Part shown: piece after piece, positions 1-4,539 of the stretch
How positions within the stretch are numbered: position 1 is the stretch's first letter
How the letters are laid out: every line of letters begins with the position of its first letter
Assembly: GCA_013215025.1 (NCBI GenBank)
Contig: JABSRR010000067.1
Span: forward strand, 1-6,500
DNA length: 6,500 nt
Direction: 5' to 3'
Source: Pseudomonadales bacterium
GTDB lineage: Bacteria > Pseudomonadota > Gammaproteobacteria > Pseudomonadales > DT-91
Position numbers and translations under genes: made by a program
The notes under the pieces: model-generated
Seen by the model: only the letters and a program-made list of their open reading frames with translations
The model's database searches: none
What the model was told of the DNA's origin: nothing

Positions 1-827
1 ATGAAACAAAGGCCAAGGTGCAAAAAGGCCTCAGCAGCAAAGCAGATTTGGCGCAGGTGGTGTCACGTTATTCATCATCACAGTCGGCGTTGTTAATTGC
101 GCGTCGCCAGTTATTTGATTTACAGGCGCAGTTTTACAGTACCGTAGGTATGAATGGCGAAAATCTGGTATCACCGATTATTGATCAAGCACTGCTGCCG
201 TCCACTTTGGAAGAAGTGATTCAGCAATCACAGACCAATCATCCAGAGTTGCTGTCGGCAAATGCTGATATCGAGGCAGTGAAGCAGGAGTTTCGCGCGT
301 CTAAATCTGAATATTGGCCAACCATTAGCATCGATGCCGAAGTGCATGAAAACGACAATATTGGCGGTTTTGACGGCCGGGACAATGGCTCCAGCATCGC
401 ACTGAACATGCGCTACAATTTATTTAATGGTCTTAGAACGACGAATGCGTCTAAAGCCTCTGGCTGGCGCTTTCAGGAAGCACATGCAATAAAAGATCAG
501 GCTACGATTCAAGTGATTGAACAGGCCAAGCTATCTTGGAATGCCGCCACGCTGCTCCGTCAGCAAGAGGATATCTTGCAGGTGAATGTCGATGCTGCCA
601 TTGCTACCGATGACGGCTACCGCAAGCAATTCGAGATCGGCAGGCGAACCTTGCTCGATGTGTTAGACGCAAAGATTGAAGTCTACCGTGCGCGGCAAAA
701 TTATCTGAATACCCGTTATGATCGTATCTTGTCTGAATATCGCCTGGCTAACGCCATGGGTGTGCTGATGTATGCCTTACGAGTGGACTATCCTGAGCAA
801 TGGAAGCAGGACGACGCTGATGAATAA
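1..827 (+). CDS. TolC-family outer membrane channel, type I secretion (AggA/LapE-like), 5' partial
   Basis: The reading frame is open from the left edge (first full codon at base 3), so the true start lies outside; the GTG at 18 is an internal Val codon. About 274 residues are visible, roughly the C-terminal 60% of a TolC-type protein. They cover the end of the first structural repeat (VQKGLSSKADLAQV, then a long helix) and nearly all of the second: helix near TLEEVIQQSQTNHPEL, beta strands around EYWPTISIDAEV and SIALNMRYNLFNG, and a last helix with the signature FEIGRRTLLDVLDAKIEVY. That GRRTLLDVLDA stretch is typical of AggA/LapE-like channels that export large RTX or Bap-type adhesins with an ABC transporter and a membrane-fusion protein. 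In this family trimers form the outer-membrane and periplasmic tunnel. The C-terminus ends in an acidic tail (DDADE). Its last 8 bases overlap the next gene, so the two are probably co-transcribed. The family is near certain; the adhesin substrate is inferred. Confidence 0.93.
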   Translation, partial: ETKAKVQKGLSSKADLAQVVSRYSSSQSALLIARRQLFDLQAQFYSTVGMNGENLVSPIIDQALLPSTLEEVIQQSQTNHPELLSANADIEAVKQEFRASKSEYWPTISIDAEVHENDNIGGFDGRDNGSSIALNMRYNLFNGLRTTNASKASGWRFQEAHAIKDQATIQVIEQAKLSWNAATLLRQQEDILQVNVDAAIATDDGYRKQFEIGRRTLLDVLDAKIEVYRARQNYLNTRYDRILSEYRLANAMGVLMYALRVDYPEQWKQDDADE

Positions 828-1425
828 ACTATATGTAGCCTTGCTTGCAGCCCTGCTAATTTCTGCATGTACCGAGATTCCGGATACAGCGGTTGACCAT
901 TATCAATTTGATGATATCAGTGATGACGATGCTGATGGCGTGATTAATGCGAGAGATATTTGTCGTCGAACGCCTGCGCGTGTGCAGGTTGATAATCAAG
1001 GCTGTACCGATTGGGATGTTCGAGAGAAAATTGATTATATTCAGTTTTACTTCGCCTTCGACAGTGACCAAGTGACGCCCGATGGCCAGCAAGGCTTAAA
1101 GCTACTAGCGTCAAAGCTTAAACAAAATCCAGACTTTGCCATCACCGTGATTGGTGATACCAGCCCTGAGGGCTCGATTGCCTATAATCTTGATTTGGCG
1201 CACCGTCGCGCAGACGCAGTGAGCAATGTATTGTTAGCCAATGGGGTTGCGCCAAATAAAATTGATACCCACTACTTTACCGAGACGATTCCCTTAGTCA
1301 GCGATTATTTATCAGATCGTGAGCATCGTGTGGTGGCCTTATTGCATTCACCCGATTACACGCATAAACCGAAGTGGAATATCTTTACCACGGAAGACAA
1401 GTTAAAAGCGAAGGCGAGAAAATAA
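820..1425 (+). CDS. OmpA-family lipoprotein with TSP3-like calcium segment
   Basis: This predicts a 201-residue exported lipoprotein. I chose the ATG at 820, not the in-frame ATG at 772, because it starts a clean lipoprotein signal: Met-Asn-Lys, a hydrophobic core, and lipobox LISAC with Cys17. An AGCAGG Shine-Dalgarno at 805-810 sits 9 bases upstream. Residues 35-62 (DDDADGVINARDIC...VDNQGC) match the TSP3-like linker common in OmpA-type proteins: acidic, probably Ca-binding, with Cys48 and Cys62 able to form a disulfide. Residues 75-178 are the OmpA C-terminal domain (FYFAFDSDQVTPDG, then GDTSPEGSIAYNLDLAHRRADAV and a degenerate REHRVV end). Arg130 matches the peptidoglycan-binding Arg286 of E. 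coli OmpA, but the partner Asp271 is replaced by Ser115. A basic tail (KLKAKARK) follows. The gene overlaps the TolC gene by 8 bases and shares one base with the next. OmpA-like genes beside aggA are known in biofilm-adhesin loci; its exact role here is inferred. Confidence 0.9.
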   Translation: MNKLYVALLAALLISACTEIPDTAVDHYQFDDISDDDADGVINARDICRRTPARVQVDNQGCTDWDVREKIDYIQFYFAFDSDQVTPDGQQGLKLLASKLKQNPDFAITVIGDTSPEGSIAYNLDLAHRRADAVSNVLLANGVAPNKIDTHYFTETIPLVSDYLSDREHRVVALLHSPDYTHKPKWNIFTTEDKLKAKARK

Positions 1426-2399
1426 TGCGTCACTGTTTGAAATTATGGATTGCCGTTATCTGTGTCGCTGTCAGTTCGCTGTCTATCGCAGCCGACACAG
1501 AAGCGACATCAGAAAAGCTTTTTGTCGCGGTATGGGCGCCCAATATTGAAACTGAAGAAGTATATCAGTTTGTCGTACAGGACTTTCAAAATCGCTATCC
1601 TGACGCAGCATTTACCCCAGTCATATATCGTACCAGTGATGTGCTCGCGGCTATGTTATCGGGCTTTGCCGACATTGGTATTACCAGTAGTCAGTGGTCT
1701 GATAAAGAGATTACTCTGCTGCAGCAAAAATATGGCCAGCAGCCATTAGAGCTCACGATAGCGGCAGATGCACTCGCTATCGTCAAGCATCCTGATAATC
1801 CGCTAGCGTCGTTATCCTTAGATGCGCTTCGCGCGATTTTTTACCCGCAGTCAGCAGGCTGTAGCACGCTAACGATTGAAAGCTGGTCGCAGCTTGGTAT
1901 CACCGATTTAGATGATGATCAGCAAGATTTACCCGTGCTCGCATACAGCTATAAGACCGACGCTCGTATTTATAAAAGTCTGGCTGAGCTGCTGTGTGCG
2001 GATGCGATCTCGGCAAATGAATTAAGCGATCAAGCGGCGGCGCTGAAGCAAGTGGCGAAGCAGGTCAATGCACTGAGCTATGTTAATATGAACGATCTCG
2101 CTGACGTTGACAGTGAGCATTTGCTGGCGATTGATGACGAGGGTGGTGTGCCGGTGATGCCGCGAGCTGACACCGTATTTTCTTCCCAGTATCCGCTCGC
2201 CGAAGTGTATTATCTGCAGCTGGCGCCGTTTTCCTTAGATAAGCCTGCGGTAAAACAGTATGTCGATTATTTGCTCGACGCCGACACGCAGGCGGTGATT
2301 GCCAGTAAAGGCTTTACACCTTTGCCCGCGCCGATCATGTTGCGCAATCAGGTAAAACTGCAGCAGGCTAGCCCAATCTTTAGCAATGGTTACCGTTAG
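1425..2399 (+). CDS. Exported PstS-like periplasmic binding protein
   Basis: This predicts a 324-residue exported protein. The ATG at 1425 is preferred over the in-frame ATG at 1374: it overlaps the previous stop (TAATG), follows AAGG at 1411-1414, and opens a Sec signal (KLWIAVICVAVSSLSIA, likely cut after Ala22). The mature part reads as a type II periplasmic binding fold of the PstS kind: a first strand KLFVAVWAP, SGFADIGITSSQWSDKE (80-95), the hinge-type DALAIVKHPDNPLASLSLDA with RAIFY (115-140), WSQLGIT (154-160), and the C-terminal YPLAEVYYL...VKQYVDYLL...GFTPLP (256-301). In true PstS a Ser-Gly-Thr loop grips phosphate; the matching stretch here reads YSYKTDARIYKSL, with no SGT. Mature Cys146 and Cys191 might form a disulfide. 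No permease or ATPase gene follows, so a transport role is doubtful; ligand sensing or an accessory role in secretion or adhesion are alternatives. The fold assignment is good, the ligand unknown. Confidence 0.85.
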   Translation: MRHCLKLWIAVICVAVSSLSIAADTEATSEKLFVAVWAPNIETEEVYQFVVQDFQNRYPDAAFTPVIYRTSDVLAAMLSGFADIGITSSQWSDKEITLLQQKYGQQPLELTIAADALAIVKHPDNPLASLSLDALRAIFYPQSAGCSTLTIESWSQLGITDLDDDQQDLPVLAYSYKTDARIYKSLAELLCADAISANELSDQAAALKQVAKQVNALSYVNMNDLADVDSEHLLAIDDEGGVPVMPRADTVFSSQYPLAEVYYLQLAPFSLDKPAVKQYVDYLLDADTQAVIASKGFTPLPAPIMLRNQVKLQQASPIFSNGYR

Positions 2400-2419
2400 T
2401 TCGCCATAATTTTTGCTAG

Positions 2420-2435
2420 CTACTTTCCTAAGTAG
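2420..2435. terminator. Weak inverted repeat between convergent genes
   Basis: The arms CTACTT and AAGTAG form a perfect 6-bp stem with a 4-base loop (TCCT) in the 44-base gap where the two gene blocks converge. Only two of the six pairs are G-C. It is followed on the plus strand by ATTTA, not a real T run, and no T run follows on the minus strand. It could be a weak bidirectional terminator or simply chance. Confidence 0.25.
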
Positions 2436-2443
2436 ATTTACAA

Positions 2444-3883
2444 CTACTTTCGCCGTCGCACACTGCCAAAGCCATCACCGCTGGTGACCATGCTATTGCG
2501 TGCAGTCTGCTGACGTTTTTGCTGCGTGCTTGCTGAGCTTTTACCTTTCGTTTTGCTTTTGGCAGGACTTTTGGCCTTAGCTTTCTGCTTGCTGCCGACA
2601 GCTTTACCAGAGCGCTTTGTTTTTTTCGGCCCTTGGTAATTAGCTGCCAGGCCATCAAGTGTGATGCGCTTCGCTTTGCAGCCCAGATAGCGTTCAATGC
2701 TTGAATATTTATTGTATTCCTGAGCCGCAATGAGACTGACCGCTAGGCCAGATTGTCCTGCCCTGCCGGTGCGACCAATACGATGGGTATGGTCATCGCC
2801 ACTATGCGCTACGCTATAGTTGATCACCTGCTCAACATGATCGATGTCTAAGCCCCTTGCCGCTACATCGGTGGCCACTAACGCCTGAAGATGGCCTTGA
2901 CGAAATTGATGCATTACCTGCTTGCGCTCAGACTGCGCTATCTCAGAATGAATAATGCCAATCTTGAATTTTTTATAGCTGAGAAAATTTCCGAGCTGCT
3001 GACATTGAGCACGGGTATTACAAAATATAAAGCTGCTGGCTTTGTCAGACAGCTGCAGCTGCTGTGTTAGCAGTGCCAAGGTCAGCTGTTGTTTGTGCTT
3101 ATCATCGTCGGCAAAAACAAGCTGCTGTTGAATCGCGGGATTAACGGTGCGGGCTTGATCAAGATTAATGGCTAATGGATTCTGAAACCAGGCTTGAATC
3201 CTATGCATGCCTTTTTGTTTTAATGTGGCCGAAAATAATAGGTTTTGCCGTTCGGGCTTTGCCAGTGAGGCAATTCTTGTCAGGTCTTCGCTGAAGCCCA
3301 TCTTTAACATCTGATCGGCTTCGTCGAGCACTAAATATTCCAGGTCCTGCAGTTCGGCACTGCCCTTGTCCAGGTGCTCAACTAAACGACCAGGCGTGGC
3401 AATTAAAATCTCTGGGTTCTTGCGCAGCTTGGCCACCTGATGTTTGAAAGCTTCTCCACCAATCACGACATCGGCTTTGATATAGGTGAAGCTGGCTAAG
3501 CTTGAAAAAACCCGTTGAATCTGCAGCGCCAGTTCGCGTGTCGGTACGAGCACTAAGCCACGTGTGGCGCTGCGGGGAGCGGATTGCTGTAACATATGCT
3601 GCAGCATCGGCAGCAGGTAGGCCGCAGTTTTACCACTGCCAGTTTCGGCACAGGCTAAAACATCGCGACCGGCAAGGGCGGGTGTGATGCACTGATGTTG
3701 GATAGGGGTAAAGTGGCTATAGCCTAAATCGCTTAATGCCCGCACAAGGCGCGAATCAAGCTCAAGCGCGTCTATGGCGATTTCTGCCCCACCAGCCTTA
3801 GAAATTTGGAGATTATCATGGCTGCTCGCGGAATGAGTATCAGGGCTAGAATCAGAACTAGAGTCAGAATTAGGGGGTTGCAA
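2444..3883 (-). CDS. DEAD-box ATP-dependent RNA helicase (SrmB/RhlE-like) with basic tail
   Basis: This 479-residue protein unwinds short RNA duplexes with ATP and, by family, helps ribosome assembly or RNA turnover in the cytoplasm. All core motifs are visible in order: Q motif FTPIQ (58-62), motif I AETGSGKT (79-86), Ia PTRELALQ (114-121), GG (142-143), Ib TPGRL (163-167), II DEAD (187-190), III SAT (218-220), IV FIFCNT (285-290), V ATDVAARGLD (337-346) and VI HRIGRTGRAG (367-376). Residues 1-30 are a Ser/Asp-rich disordered lead. Residues 418-479 are a Lys/Ala/Ser tail (SPAKSKTKGKSS) ending GDGFGSVRRRK, probably an RNA-binding extension. The start is TTG at 3883: there is no ATG between the upstream in-frame stop and the Q motif, and a GAGG box sits 7 bases ahead of it. 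The gene lies 29 bases after the MocA-like gene, perhaps in the same transcript. Assignment to SrmB versus RhlE is not settled by eye. Confidence 0.96.
   Translation of the reverse strand: MQPPNSDSSSDSSPDTHSASSHDNLQISKAGGAEIAIDALELDSRLVRALSDLGYSHFTPIQHQCITPALAGRDVLACAETGSGKTAAYLLPMLQHMLQQSAPRSATRGLVLVPTRELALQIQRVFSSLASFTYIKADVVIGGEAFKHQVAKLRKNPEILIATPGRLVEHLDKGSAELQDLEYLVLDEADQMLKMGFSEDLTRIASLAKPERQNLLFSATLKQKGMHRIQAWFQNPLAINLDQARTVNPAIQQQLVFADDDKHKQQLTLALLTQQLQLSDKASSFIFCNTRAQCQQLGNFLSYKKFKIGIIHSEIAQSERKQVMHQFRQGHLQALVATDVAARGLDIDHVEQVINYSVAHSGDDHTHRIGRTGRAGQSGLAVSLIAAQEYNKYSSIERYLGCKAKRITLDGLAANYQGPKKTKRSGKAVGSKQKAKAKSPAKSKTKGKSSASTQQKRQQTARNSMVTSGDGFGSVRRRK
3846..3869. repeat. 12-bp tandem duplication in helicase N-terminus
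   Basis: Two adjacent copies, CTAGAATCAGAA and CTAGAGTCAGAA, differ at one base of twelve. On the coding (minus) strand they encode SDSS twice, residues 6-13 of the helicase. The unit is a multiple of three, so copy-number change would keep the frame and only lengthen or shorten a disordered Ser/Asp leader. Confidence 0.8.
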
Positions 3884-3890
3884 AACAGGG

Positions 3891-3897
3891 CCTCGCT
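3891..3897 (-). promoter_or_regulatory. Ribosome binding site for the helicase TTG start
   Basis: On the minus strand this reads AGCGAGG. The GAGG core is 7 bases before the TTG at 3883-3881. It decides the start, because the frame has no ATG upstream of the helicase core and a stop (TAG) lies at 3908-3910. Confidence 0.6.
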
Positions 3898-3912
3898 GAG
3901 TTGAACGCTAGT

Positions 3913-4539
3913 TTACCTGAATTTATCGTTGAGAGCAGCCAGTGCGGCGGGCGTATCGATATCGCAGTAAATGCCTTCATCATCAACGGTCAAAAACTCA
4001 AGCCTTGTCGGCAACTGCTGAAGGCAAGACTTGCCGCCTCGCTCACCTGACAGCATCGAGAATTGACGAATAAACTCGCCTTTAATCGCAATGGGGTGGC
4101 CCCAGCGGTTTTGCTGGTATTGTTTCGGTACCACGGCAGCATAAGGGCTGAGGCGAATCGCATCGGCAATTTGGCGAAAGGTCGAGGCTTGAATCAACGG
4201 CATATCGGCAAGACATATCATCAGTGGCTGTTGGGACAATAAATCCCCTTGTTGTTGCAGCATGCCGATGGCGGCAGCGATCGTGCTGCCCATGCCTTGC
4301 TTGACCTCATTCGCCGGTAATTCGAGGACTAAGATATCCGGGAAGTCACTGCGCAGCTGCGCAGCTATGGTATCGCCTTCGCCTAGGGCGACAGCGATGG
4401 GCAACTGGCTTTGTTGCAGCTGGCAGAGACAATGATAGATCAGCGGCTGCTGTAAAAACAGGCCTAGCCGCTTATCGCTGCTGCCGAATCGTGATGAGCT
4501 GCCTGCCGCAAGTACTAGGGCCAGGCAATCTTCGTTCAT
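3913..4539 (-). CDS. MocA-type molybdenum cofactor cytidylyltransferase (NTP transferase)
   Basis: This 208-residue protein very likely joins CMP to molybdopterin, giving the cytosine dinucleotide (MCD) cofactor used by xanthine-oxidase-type enzymes. Visible motifs are LAAGSSSRFG with Lys23 (10-23; the nucleotide-binding loop), QGMGSTIAAAI (81-91), CLADMPL (109-115; the metal-binding Asp), RWGHPIAI (145-152), GERGGKSCLQQ (165-175) and GIYCDIDTPAAL (189-200). LAAG rather than LAGG, together with the GHP motif, favours the CTP-using MocA type over the GTP-using MobA type. Length is normal for the family. The ATG overlaps the stop of the upstream molybdoenzyme gene as ATGA (4536-4539), and I see no clear Shine-Dalgarno before it, so translation probably depends on coupling. 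This context supports a cofactor supply dedicated to that enzyme. A minor departure is KRL where KLL is usual after the loop. Other NTP_transf_3 transferases are possible but less likely. Confidence 0.9.
   Translation of the reverse strand: MNEDCLALVLAAGSSSRFGSSDKRLGLFLQQPLIYHCLCQLQQSQLPIAVALGEGDTIAAQLRSDFPDILVLELPANEVKQGMGSTIAAAIGMLQQQGDLLSQQPLMICLADMPLIQASTFRQIADAIRLSPYAAVVPKQYQQNRWGHPIAIKGEFIRQFSMLSGERGGKSCLQQLPTRLEFLTVDDEGIYCDIDTPAALAALNDKFR

Noticed and set aside
1..20. ATG at base 1 as a gene start
   Set aside because: It is in a different frame from the TolC protein, whose frame is open to the edge with family-like sequence.
772..819. In-frame upstream ATG that would lengthen the OmpA lipoprotein by 16 residues
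   Set aside because: It would bury the lipoprotein signal behind a charged stretch inside the TolC gene; the ATG at 820 has a Shine-Dalgarno and a proper signal start.
1374..1424. In-frame upstream ATG for the PstS-like gene
   Set aside because: The added residues are hydrophilic and precede an otherwise normal Sec signal; the ATG at 1425 fits the overlap and has a ribosome site.
1450..1749. Open frame of 99 codons in another frame inside the PstS-like gene
   Set aside because: The product is compositionally odd, has no domain, and the host frame has clear family motifs over the same bases.
2428..2730. Minus-strand 100-codon frame overlapping the helicase tail
   Set aside because: It overlaps the helicase in a different frame; its basic, Ala-rich content just mirrors the lysine-rich tail codons.
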